From positions 1 through 64,000 of the forward strand of contig JHWS01000004.1 of the NCBI GenBank assembly GCA_000687675.1: DNA of 64,000 nucleotides, read 5' to 3'. The first letter of the stretch is position 1, and every line of letters starts with the position of its first letter. A program made the position numbers and the translations under genes. Source of the stretch: Lachnospiraceae bacterium NC2008. Its GTDB lineage: Bacteria > Bacillota > Clostridia > Lachnospirales > Lachnospiraceae. The notes below the pieces were generated by a model. The model saw only the letters and a list, made by a program, of their open reading frames with translations, did no database searches and had not been told where the DNA came from. Below are positions 17,473 through 25,236 of this stretch, piece after piece.

Positions 17473-18556
17473 GAAAAAACTGGGATGGACCCTGGTATTC
17501 GTGCTTCTTGCAATAGGAAGTATAGCACTTGTCCTTGCCCAGGCAGATAATTTCTCACTAAGAGAACTAGGGAGTATGCTAGTACATGCTCATAAGGGTT
17601 GGCTATTTTTAGCGGCTCTGTGTATGCTTGGGTTTATTGTTTTTGAAAGCGAAGCCCTGCTTAGTATATTAAAGCAGGTAGGAGAGAAGAAGAATCAGGC
17701 ACAGGGATTTTTATATTCGGCAGCAGATGTATATTTTTCTGCTATAACACCATCGGCATCAGGTGGCCAGCCTGCATCAGCCTACTTTATGGTAAAGAGC
17801 GGCATACATCTTTCGGTAGCAACAGCGGTACTACTTATTAATCTTGTAATGTATACCCTTGCAATCCTGACTATCGGGGCGGTATGCATCATAGTAGCAC
17901 CCAAAATATTCTTTGGCTTTAACATGGTATCCAGAGTTTTAATCGTAACTGGATATGTGATAATATTCTTCCTTGGGCTTATATTTATCCTGCTACTTAC
18001 CAAGGCAGATATGCTTGAGAACTGGTGCAAAAAGTTATATAGACTGCTTGGCCGCATACACCTTATGAAGAATCCAGAAAAAAGGATGGAAAAGCTTCAT
18101 AATATTATGGACGAATACAGGGACTGCGTTGCTAAGATACGAGGTCATAAGAGAGCGCTTATAAGCGCCTACCTTTGGAATATTGCTCAGAGATTATCGC
18201 AGATAGGTGTAGCCGTGTGTATGTATATGGCTACAAACGGCAACCTGAAACTTGCCTGCAAACTCCTTATTACACAGTGCTTTGTTGTAATTGGTTCAAA
18301 CTGTGTACCAATTCCTGGAGGTATGGGAGTAGCTGATTATCTTATGATTGATGGTTATCACAAATTGATGCTTAAGGCAGATGCTACCAAGCTTGAACTC
18401 TTATCGAGAGGTATGGCATTCTATGTCTGCGTTATAATAAGCGGACTGACATTTGTAGTAGGATATATATTCTACAGAAGAAAAAGAAGAAAGAGACTTA
18501 TGGAGCTTAAAGCGAAGAGAGAGCGCAAGTGGGCTTCTAGAGAGGAATTAAACTAA
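17465..18556 (+). CDS. Flippase-like membrane protein (LPG synthase TM domain / UPF0104)
   Basis: 363 residues with about eight membrane helices. The pattern SAITPSASGGQPASAYFM near residue 100 is diagnostic for the lysylphosphatidylglycerol-synthase transmembrane family (AglD/MprF flippase part), and the late VPIPGGMGVADYLM motif supports it. No synthase domain is attached. Genes of this type are placed with lipid-synthesis genes and are thought to move lipids across the bilayer. It is translationally linked to the PAP2 gene before it and to pssA one base after it. Confidence 0.86.
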   Translation: MNKKKLGWTLVFVLLAIGSIALVLAQADNFSLRELGSMLVHAHKGWLFLAALCMLGFIVFESEALLSILKQVGEKKNQAQGFLYSAADVYFSAITPSASGGQPASAYFMVKSGIHLSVATAVLLINLVMYTLAILTIGAVCIIVAPKIFFGFNMVSRVLIVTGYVIIFFLGLIFILLLTKADMLENWCKKLYRLLGRIHLMKNPEKRMEKLHNIMDEYRDCVAKIRGHKRALISAYLWNIAQRLSQIGVAVCMYMATNGNLKLACKLLITQCFVVIGSNCVPIPGGMGVADYLMIDGYHKLMLKADATKLELLSRGMAFYVCVIISGLTFVVGYIFYRRKRRKRLMELKAKRERKWASREELN

Positions 18557-18557
18557 G

Positions 18558-19268
18558 ATGCTGGGATTTTACGACTATACAGTATGGCTTACATATATAT
18601 CGCTTATGTCAGCGACATTTGGAATAATAATATCACTTCATGGTATGGGACATCCTTACTGGGGTATGTTCTTCCTTATGATAAGCGGACTTTGCGATGC
18701 ATTTGACGGAAGGGTAGCCAGAAGTAAGAAAGACAGAACTGAGATTCAAAAAGGTTATGGTATACAGATTGATTCCCTTAGTGACCTTGTGGCATTTGGT
18801 GTGCTTCCTGTATGTATAGGTGAGGCTATGGTAAGCCTTGGACCTGATATTAAGGGAATCGCAAGATTTAGAATCACAGATAAAACTATGTGCACCATTC
18901 TTTCTGTTTTATCCATTGCAATCTTTATCTTCTATGTACTTGCAGCTCTTATAAGACTTGCATATTTTAATGTTACAGAAGAGGAAAGACAGAAGACTGA
19001 AGGTGGATGCCGTAAGGAATATATAGGACTTCCTGTTACATCAGCAGCTCTTATATTCCCAACACTTATGCTTATTCAGTACATAACACCATTCGATATA
19101 ACACTTGGTTATCTGGTTGTTTTATTTATTACAGGACTATTATTTATATCCAAGATTAAGGTGCCTAAGCCAGGATTTAGGGGCATCATGATTATGGTTG
19201 GTATAGGAGTATTTGAATGCATATTGTTACTTATATGTCTCTTTGCATTTGAACATATAAGACAGTAA
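18558..19268 (+). CDS. pssA: CDP-diacylglycerol-serine O-phosphatidyltransferase
   Basis: A 236-residue CDP-alcohol phosphatidyltransferase. The metal and CDP site is Asp50-Gly51, Ala54-Arg55, Gly68, Asp72 and Asp76. The spacing between the AR pair and the glycine is 12 residues rather than the standard eight, a small insertion. It makes phosphatidylserine from CDP-diacylglycerol and serine in the membrane. The partner psd follows within 22 bases, which fixes the substrate choice as serine. Start and stop are tightly packed with the upstream flippase gene. Confidence 0.92.
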   Translation: MLGFYDYTVWLTYISLMSATFGIIISLHGMGHPYWGMFFLMISGLCDAFDGRVARSKKDRTEIQKGYGIQIDSLSDLVAFGVLPVCIGEAMVSLGPDIKGIARFRITDKTMCTILSVLSIAIFIFYVLAALIRLAYFNVTEEERQKTEGGCRKEYIGLPVTSAALIFPTLMLIQYITPFDITLGYLVVLFITGLLFISKIKVPKPGFRGIMIMVGIGVFECILLLICLFAFEHIRQ

Positions 19269-19290
19269 ATAAAGATATAGGGGGTTACTT

Positions 19291-20103
19291 ATGACAGGAT
19301 TAGAATGGTTATATAATACTGCGCCTGGGCGCATTATGCTTAAAGTTCTTGCTGGAAGAAAACTCTCTATTGTGGCAGGAACTTTTTTGGATTCAGGTCT
19401 GTCCAGATTTCTTATTAAGCCATTTGTAAAAAGGAATGGGATAGATTTAACTGAATGTGAAGATGTGGATTTTAAGTCTTTCAATGACTGTTTTACAAGG
19501 AAGCTAAAGAAAGAACTTAGACCAGTCGATATGGTAAAGAATCACCTGATAGCTCCATGTGATGGACTTCTAAGTGTGTGGGATATAGATAAGGATACTG
19601 TGCTTCCTATAAAGCAAAGTGCCTATAACATATACGACTTGTTCGATAATGACCGAGTAGCTTCTTATTATGAAGGCGGCATCTGTTTAGTGTACAGACT
19701 ATGCGTCAATCATTATCACAGGTACTGCTATGTAGATTCAGGAAAGAAGAGTCAGAATGTATTTATACCAGGTAAATTACATACAGTAAGACCTGTTGCA
19801 CTTAGAACAAGACCGGTCTTCGTGGAAAACTGTAGAGAGTATACACTTATAAAATCTAATACATTTGGAACCATAGCTCAGATGGAAGTAGGGGCTATGT
19901 TGGTTGGAAAGATAGACAACTATATGGGGAGAGGCAAGGCCATAAGAGGCAAAGAAAAGGGCAGATTCTTATATGGTGGTTCAACTATAATAGTTATGCT
20001 TAAAAAGGACAGCGCGCTTATTAATAATGACATAATTAGCGCAACCTGCCGTGGAGAGGAATATCCTGTAAAGATGGGAGAGCCGGTAGGAATCTCATTA
20101 TAA
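19291..20103 (+). CDS. psd: Phosphatidylserine decarboxylase proenzyme
   Basis: 270 residues. The self-cleavage site is YGGSTIIVML; Ser231 would become the pyruvoyl group of the small alpha chain. The GGST form replaces the LGST of E. coli, as in many clostridial enzymes. Other family marks are APCDG near residue 90 and the RLCVNHYHRYCYVDSG segment that carries the catalytic histidine. The enzyme turns phosphatidylserine into phosphatidylethanolamine. The ATG has GGGGG upstream (the run before TTACTTATG). Confidence 0.95.
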   Translation: MTGLEWLYNTAPGRIMLKVLAGRKLSIVAGTFLDSGLSRFLIKPFVKRNGIDLTECEDVDFKSFNDCFTRKLKKELRPVDMVKNHLIAPCDGLLSVWDIDKDTVLPIKQSAYNIYDLFDNDRVASYYEGGICLVYRLCVNHYHRYCYVDSGKKSQNVFIPGKLHTVRPVALRTRPVFVENCREYTLIKSNTFGTIAQMEVGAMLVGKIDNYMGRGKAIRGKEKGRFLYGGSTIIVMLKKDSALINNDIISATCRGEEYPVKMGEPVGISL

Positions 20104-20122
20104 GTTTAAAGATGGGTAACAA

Positions 20123-22300
20123 TTGAAGATGAAGGTCATATTCAAGGGTTTAAAAAATAATCTTACAATTTCAAGTTTGCTATACACCGGTATTGTGGTA
20201 GCACTTGTTTTATTTGTGTGGTTTAAGACAGATATTTCAGGAGTGTTTAAGGGATATTCTGACGAACATTATCTGGATATAACTAAGGGTTTCACTACTG
20301 AAGCTGGTAGTGAGGCTAACCTTAGAGAACTAATAGATGATGGTAGGGGAGAATACACCAGAATATATCAAAATCTTCCAGAAGAGGTTCTTCCAGGGGA
20401 GTCTATTAATCTATGCAGCCATAACTGTTTCTTTAATGTATACGTTGACGGTAGATGTATATATGTATATGAACCTAGAGAGAATCTTACAGGATACGGA
20501 ACTGGTGATGTATATCACTCTATGCAGATAAGTCCTGAGGACGCTGGCAAAGAATTAGTTATCGAAGTGAACAATAACTACGGCGGGGAAAATGGCGGCC
20601 GTATAACTAACGTAACTATATGCAGTAATCATCTCTATAACTATCTTGTCTTTAGGGAAAGAGGTTTTGGAGCTATAGTTTCAGGCTTTATTATCTTCCT
20701 TGGACTTGTAATTATCTTCTTGCATTTCTTACTTAAAAGACAGAATTTCTCTGGATATAACCTTATTGCCCTTGGTATGAGTTCTATCTTACTTGGCGGC
20801 TGGACACTGGTTGAATCAAGTATAGTTCAGCTTCTTATTGGTATGACAGCAGCTCTTCGTGTCCTTGATTATTCGCTGCTTCTACTTATGACATATCCAC
20901 TGGTTTGCTTTGTAACTTCTATTACCAAAGAGAAGAAGCCATTCTATAGAAGGATTTCCCTTATAGGTTTAGTAACAATAATTACCATACTTCTGGTTGC
21001 AAGAATCGGCTATGGCATGGATCTTCACAATATGCAGAATGGCTATCTTAGCTACTATGGTATGTCGGTTGCATTTATAGGAATCATACTTTATAAGAAC
21101 CGTAAGTACTGCCAGAAAGAGGGCATAGATGAGGGACTTAAGTATTTCTATATTGGTGCTGCAGTCCTCTTGTTATGCGGTATGGCAGACGTGTTTATAT
21201 ATGCTGTAAATAACAAAGAGGTTGCCAATAATGGTACCTTCCTTCGTATAGGCCTTCTTGTATTTATCAGTGCCATGCTGGTTCAGATCGTTGTATGGTT
21301 TGTTAATGAAACAAGAGTTAACAAGAGAGATAACTTTGTAAATGCCCTTATGCAGCATGCAATCTCAGGTAGTACAGCAGATGCAACTATACAGCATGTA
21401 CTTGAGTATCTGGGTAATAAACTAAACGCAGAGAGAGTATATATATACGAGAATAAGGATACTAAACTATACTGCAATTCATATGGCTGGGAAAAGGAAA
21501 CTGGTATACAGACAGACAACCAGCTACTTGATGATATATCAGATGCTGAAGTTATAGAGGGCTTTTATTTCAAAAACTTTAAAGAGGGTAATAACATAAT
21601 TATCCGAGACAGAAAGCACGCTAAGAAGATATCACCAGTGCTTTATAAGACTATGATGGAGAAGAATATACATAGTATAGTTATTGCTCCTATACGTTCA
21701 GGTAGTCAATATATAGGCTTCCTTGGTGTTATGAATTCGCCAAAGGAAAGTCTTGATGATATAGCTGATATCCTTAAGATTCTTGAGTACTTCATATCTG
21801 AAACTATAAGACGAAGAGGTACAGAAAGACAGCTTATTGCCTACAGTTACTACGACCAGCTTACAGGAGTTAAGAACCGTCGTGCCCTTCATGAATTCGA
21901 GAGGGATGAACTGGATGTATGTAAGCCATATGGCTTTATTATGTGTGATATTAACGGTTTAAAGAAGGTTAATGATACGGAGGGACATGAGGCTGGCGAC
22001 TGCCTTATAACTGATATATCAGAATCGCTTGGTATAGTCTATGGTATGGATAATGTATACCGTATGGGCGGCGATGAATTTGCTGTATATGATCTGGCAG
22101 CAAGTAAGGAAGCATTCTTAATCAATATTGAAAAGTTGGGCAGAGAGATAGAACTTCGTGGCAGAAGTGCTTCTCTTGGCTATGTATACAGAAGCTCCGG
22201 AGATATAGACTTCGAAAAAGTTAAGAGAGAAGCTGACGATATGATGTATAAGAATAAGGCGGAGTATTATTCTAACAAGATGGACCGAAGAAAAAGGTAG
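20123..22300 (+). CDS. Membrane diguanylate cyclase with 7TM sensor and GAF domain
   Basis: 725 residues: a first membrane helix, an extracellular beta-rich domain (about 45-180), then about seven membrane helices (190-400), a GAF-like domain (about 410-565) and a C-terminal GGDEF domain. The active-site motif GGDEF is at 649-653, intact. The inhibitory RxxD site is not kept: the position reads YGMD. It should make cyclic di-GMP without standard product inhibition. The layout matches 7TMR-DISM-type cyclases. The start could be TTG at 20123 (GGGT seven bases before) or ATG at 20129. Confidence 0.9.
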   Translation: MKMKVIFKGLKNNLTISSLLYTGIVVALVLFVWFKTDISGVFKGYSDEHYLDITKGFTTEAGSEANLRELIDDGRGEYTRIYQNLPEEVLPGESINLCSHNCFFNVYVDGRCIYVYEPRENLTGYGTGDVYHSMQISPEDAGKELVIEVNNNYGGENGGRITNVTICSNHLYNYLVFRERGFGAIVSGFIIFLGLVIIFLHFLLKRQNFSGYNLIALGMSSILLGGWTLVESSIVQLLIGMTAALRVLDYSLLLLMTYPLVCFVTSITKEKKPFYRRISLIGLVTIITILLVARIGYGMDLHNMQNGYLSYYGMSVAFIGIILYKNRKYCQKEGIDEGLKYFYIGAAVLLLCGMADVFIYAVNNKEVANNGTFLRIGLLVFISAMLVQIVVWFVNETRVNKRDNFVNALMQHAISGSTADATIQHVLEYLGNKLNAERVYIYENKDTKLYCNSYGWEKETGIQTDNQLLDDISDAEVIEGFYFKNFKEGNNIIIRDRKHAKKISPVLYKTMMEKNIHSIVIAPIRSGSQYIGFLGVMNSPKESLDDIADILKILEYFISETIRRRGTERQLIAYSYYDQLTGVKNRRALHEFERDELDVCKPYGFIMCDINGLKKVNDTEGHEAGDCLITDISESLGIVYGMDNVYRMGGDEFAVYDLAASKEAFLINIEKLGREIELRGRSASLGYVYRSSGDIDFEKVKREADDMMYKNKAEYYSNKMDRRKR

Positions 22301-22305
22301 ATAAG

Positions 22306-22956
22306 ATGAGAATAGGTATTCTTTCAGACACACATGGACTTCTAAGAAGTGAAGTTATAGAAGCATTGGCCGGTGTGGATCATATTATCCATGCAGGTGA
22401 TATAGACAAGAAATCAGTTCTTGATGAACTTGAAAAGATAGCTACTGTAACTGCAGTTAGAGGCAATGCTGACAAGGACTGGGCAGAGTACCTTCCAGAA
22501 GATATAATCTTAGAATTTGAGGGCAACAAAATCTATGTTGTCCATAATAAAGGTAAGATAGGCAAGGCAGCAGCTGACGCCGATATTATTATATACGGTC
22601 ACTCTCACAAGTATAGCGAAGTTACTAAAGATGGACAGGTCTGGTATAACCCAGGATGCTGCGGTAAGCGCAGGCCAACACAGGAAGTAACTTTCGGTAT
22701 ACTAACTATAAAGGGTAAGGGTGACTTTTCTTTTGAACGACGCCTGATTAACACTTCATCTCAGGCAGAGATCGGACTTCCCGGCAACATCCACTACATA
22801 ATTGAAAAAGCTATGAGCATGACCGACAGAGGCAAGTCTATAGACGATATTGCCAAGGCCTGCAAAATAGACAGGGGTCTTGCAGAAAGCATCTGCAGGA
22901 TGTACCTGACCCATCCAGGGGTGGATGTGAATGGAATATTGCAGAGAATAAGTTAG
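22306..22956 (+). CDS. YfcE-type metallophosphoesterase with C-terminal helical extension
   Basis: The first 155 residues form a calcineurin-like phosphoesterase: LSDTHG, HAGDID, GNADKD, VVHNKGK, GHSHK and NPGCCGKRR boxes appear in order, all metal ligands kept. This part matches the YfcE/MJ0936 phosphodiesterase family. A further 60 residues, with the helical pattern SIDDIAKACKIDRGLAESI, resemble a small helix-turn-helix unit and are not part of the usual fold. The gene starts five bases after the cyclase gene, so they are cotranscribed. Confidence 0.88.
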   Translation: MRIGILSDTHGLLRSEVIEALAGVDHIIHAGDIDKKSVLDELEKIATVTAVRGNADKDWAEYLPEDIILEFEGNKIYVVHNKGKIGKAAADADIIIYGHSHKYSEVTKDGQVWYNPGCCGKRRPTQEVTFGILTIKGKGDFSFERRLINTSSQAEIGLPGNIHYIIEKAMSMTDRGKSIDDIAKACKIDRGLAESICRMYLTHPGVDVNGILQRIS

Positions 22957-22962
22957 TATTTA

Positions 22963-23014
22963 TACCATCAAAATGATGGCAAAAATCACTTGTTTTACCA
23001 TCAAAATGATGGTA
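22963..23014 (+). promoter_or_regulatory. Twin palindromic operators of the HTH/HipA-like pair
   Basis: The 17-base palindrome ACCATCAAAATGATGGT occurs at 22997-23013. A copy with one changed end base is at 22964-22980. Their centres are 33 bases apart, about three helical turns, so two dimers would bind the same face of DNA. They lie 25 bases ahead of the HTH gene start, the usual place for autoregulation by an antitoxin. Confidence 0.8.
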
Positions 23015-23038
23015 TTATCTATTCAAAGAGGTAAAACT

Positions 23039-23584
23039 ATGAAAAAGAAAGAATACATCTTTGATAGGAAAATCAACTCAGAAGATCTAAAGAGCATAAG
23101 GAGACGCCTTAATATGTCTCAGGCAGAATTTGCTCGTTTTATTAATGTGTCAACGCCAACTGTTGAGAGGTGGGAAACATCTGATAAGCCTATTTCCGGG
23201 CCTATTACAGCTCTGGTAGATATCCTTGTTCAAAACGATGATGTGGCAGATAATATATCACTTCCTGAAAAATTCGGAACAGTAAGAATAAAATATTATT
23301 ATAGAAATACATTGTGTTCTCTTATAGATGTGGACGAAATTAAACAGCAGGTTAGATTATATAACTATGCCACAGCTCCACTCTTTAAGGCTTTTGGAAA
23401 TAATGAAAAGCCTACGTATAAGGATTATCAGGAATTCCTTGAATCAAGATGTTTTCCAAGAACAAGAGATAAGATGAAGATAGCACTTAAAGAACTGAAT
23501 CTTCCTTTCTACGATCCACTTCTTATCGTTGAAAAAACAAAGGGCCGGATGGCAGAGGATGATTTTTGGTTAGAAGTAGAGTAA
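23039..23584 (+). CDS. HTH-domain protein, putative antitoxin of HipA-like kinase
   Basis: 181 residues, starting at ATG 23039 with AGAGGT upstream. An XRE-like helix-turn-helix lies at about 19-65 (LNMSQAEFARFINVSTPTVERWE). The remaining part ends YDPLLIVEKTKGRMAEDDFWL, a sequence style I associate with the partner of clostridial HipA-like kinases. It is 11 bases ahead of the kinase gene. The role is inferred: autorepressor at the twin palindromes and neutraliser of the kinase. Confidence 0.78.
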   Translation: MKKKEYIFDRKINSEDLKSIRRRLNMSQAEFARFINVSTPTVERWETSDKPISGPITALVDILVQNDDVADNISLPEKFGTVRIKYYYRNTLCSLIDVDEIKQQVRLYNYATAPLFKAFGNNEKPTYKDYQEFLESRCFPRTRDKMKIALKELNLPFYDPLLIVEKTKGRMAEDDFWLEVE

Positions 23585-23595
23585 GGAGGCTGGGT

Positions 23596-24405
23596 ATGGT
23601 TGTTCTTACTAGCAAAGAAATAAAAACTCAGGAGAGACAGTCTTCTAAGGGAAATCAGCTTAAGTGGTGCAAAGATGGTATTTGGTATAAAGCTGATTAC
23701 ACAGGCTACGAAGGCTTTGCTGAATATGTAATATCTAATCTTCTTAAGAAAAGTAATATACCTGAAGAGTTGCTTTGTATATATGATACGGAAACGATTC
23801 AGTATGGTAACGTTACATATAATGGATGTAAGAGTGAAGAGTTTCTTAAGGACGGGCAGCAACTTATTACACTGGAGCGTTTATATAAAAATGTATACGG
23901 CCAGAGTCTATATACAAGCGTATTTCGCATTGATGATTATAAAGAAAGACTTGAGTTTCTTGTAAAAAGTGCAAGCAAACTTACTGGAATAGGGAATTTC
24001 GGTAAATACATAAGCATATTATTTGCTATAGATGCTCTGTTTTTGAATGAGGACAGACACACTCACAATATAGCTGTAATCAGTGACAATAAATCATATA
24101 GCTTATGTCCTATATTTGATAACGGCGCAGGCTTACTATCAGATACTACCATGGACTATCCTATGGGAATGGATATACTTGAAGCTATAGACAGTGTCGA
24201 ATCAAAAACTATCTGCGACGACTTTGATGAACAGCTTGATATTGCAGAACAGTTATACGGTAACAATATCAAATTCTCTTTCGATAAGAAGGATGTTGAG
24301 AATATTATTGATAGTGATACGGTTTACGACACAGAGATCAAGGAAAGAGTAAAGAAAGTTCTTTTCGACAGGATGCGTAAATATGGATATTTATTTACTA
24401 AGTAA
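23596..24405 (+). CDS. HipA-like protein kinase (putative toxin)
   Basis: 269 residues starting at ATG 23596, six bases after a perfect AAGGAGG. The kinase core resembles HipA/CtkA: a nucleotide-site lysine in WYKADY (Lys32), the catalytic loop NEDRHTHNI (Asp153, Asn158) and the metal-binding DNG (Asp175). It lacks the N-terminal HipA subdomain 1, so it is shorter than E. coli HipA (440 residues). HipA proteins stop growth by phosphorylating glutamyl- or tryptophanyl-tRNA synthetase; the target here is unknown. The tight linkage to the HTH gene supports a toxin-antitoxin pair. Confidence 0.82.
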   Translation: MVVLTSKEIKTQERQSSKGNQLKWCKDGIWYKADYTGYEGFAEYVISNLLKKSNIPEELLCIYDTETIQYGNVTYNGCKSEEFLKDGQQLITLERLYKNVYGQSLYTSVFRIDDYKERLEFLVKSASKLTGIGNFGKYISILFAIDALFLNEDRHTHNIAVISDNKSYSLCPIFDNGAGLLSDTTMDYPMGMDILEAIDSVESKTICDDFDEQLDIAEQLYGNNIKFSFDKKDVENIIDSDTVYDTEIKERVKKVLFDRMRKYGYLFTK

Positions 24406-24407
24406 AA

Positions 24408-24470
24408 GATATTGAGGAAATAGCAGATGATTTAGGTTTATCTGTTGGAAGTTGTAAAAAGACTTTCTGA
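24408..24470 (+). pseudogene. Short relic resembling an Rpn C-terminus
   Basis: Directly after the kinase stop, one frame reads DIEEIADDLGLSVGSCKKTF and then a stop. This is the style of the helical tail of Rpn/PD-(D/E)XK proteins. There is no start codon. It looks like a fragment left by recombination. Confidence 0.4.
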
Positions 24471-24681
24471 TTCACTTACTGAAAAGTATGGAAAGGGTTT
24501 TAGTAAGAGAACGATTTACAAGTTTTTACAATTCTATAAGACATTTCCAGAGATTGTGCCGACAGTGTCGGCACAATCAGTAGAGAATGGAATTGTGCCA
24601 ACACTGTCGGCACAATTGCTGCCAAATGAAAAAATGAACGAGGCTCGTTCACAAATAGGAATTCTTTCATGGACACATTAA
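24445..24681 (+). pseudogene. Truncated DUF1016 N-terminal domain (YhcG-like nuclease relic)
   Basis: An open frame of 78 codons reads VVKRLSDSLTEKYGKGFSKR, TIYKFLQFYKTFPEI, then repeats of IVPTVSAQ and IVPTLSAQ, and LSWTH before a stop. This matches the DUF1016 N-terminal domain of the PD-(D/E)XK protein YhcG, which continues after LSWTHY for more than 200 residues in intact copies. The nuclease domain is missing. The two IVPT-SAQ repeats are encoded by near-identical palindromic DNA. Confidence 0.75.
24553..24617 (+). repeat. Two long palindromes inside the DUF1016 relic
   Basis: Arms ATTGTGCCGACA and TGTCGGCACAAT (24553-24577, single central base) form a perfect 12-base-arm palindrome. 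A second, with 13-base arms and one mismatch, is at 24591-24617. They encode the repeated IVPT-SAQ segment. Confidence 0.75.
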
Positions 24682-24979
24682 TGATGGCACTGATACAGCG
24701 GAAATGTTACAATTAATGCAAGAAACAAAGATATTTAACAGTCCAAAATTCCCAGCGTTATCTAATGCTGTTAACTACTTCAAGAAAAAAGAAGGAGGAA
24801 GATGTGAGATGAATCAATTACTTAAAGATAGAATAGAATATGAGAATGAACAGATTAAGATAAAAGCAATTTGCAAAATGCTAAAGAAACATTTTGAATA
24901 TGAGGAAATAGCAGAGATTCAAGATGTATCTGTCGATTATGTCAAAGAAGTCGAAAAAGAAATGCTCGTCGAGGCATAA
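24682..24979 (+). pseudogene. C-terminal fragment of an Rpn-type PD-(D/E)XK protein
   Basis: The frame reads INDGTDTAEMLQLMQETKIFNS and continues with FPALSNAVNYFKKKEGG, then a helical tail with AICKMLKKHFEYEEIAEI. This is the style of the region following the nuclease core in Rpn proteins. The catalytic part is absent. An ATG at 24809 in the same frame has GGAGG at 24794-24798, so a 56-residue tail could still be made. It is thus a relic as a nuclease, but perhaps not silent. Confidence 0.6.
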
Positions 24980-24994
24980 CAAAAATTCAGCCAA

Positions 24995-25019
24995 GGCTCT
25001 CCATGAGGAGGGCCTTTTT
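24995..25019 (+). terminator. Intrinsic terminator before the restriction operon
   Basis: GGCTCTCC pairs with GGAGGGCC around an ATGA loop, with one T-G pair, and TTTTT follows. It closes the toxin/relic segment and separates it from hsdRMS. Confidence 0.85.
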
Positions 25020-25033
25020 CTATGCCTTGTCTG

Positions 25034-25062
25034 CTGACACAAACCCTTCAAAGTGCTATAAT
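25034..25062 (+). promoter_or_regulatory. Strong promoter of the hsdRMS operon
   Basis: CTGACA at 25034-25039 and TATAAT at 25057-25062 are separated by 17 bases, and TGC before the -10 forms an extended -10 element. The leader to the hsdR ATG is about 165 bases and shows no clear structure. Confidence 0.8.
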
Positions 25063-25236
25063 TTCCTTATGTGCAAAGGCTCAAAAAGCCATTATTATGG
25101 GGGATTACGATATATTCAAAATCAAATTCTGATAAAGTCCCTAATTATGAGTAAAAGTACAATTTATTGGTCCTAATTTGTAGATAATAGAACTTGGGAA
25201 CATATACATGCATGACTATTGAAAGGAACACTGCCT

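Noticed and set aside
24553-24617. CRISPR-like repeat pair
   Set aside because: Only two units, palindromic, inside a recognisable protein domain; no cas genes in the window.
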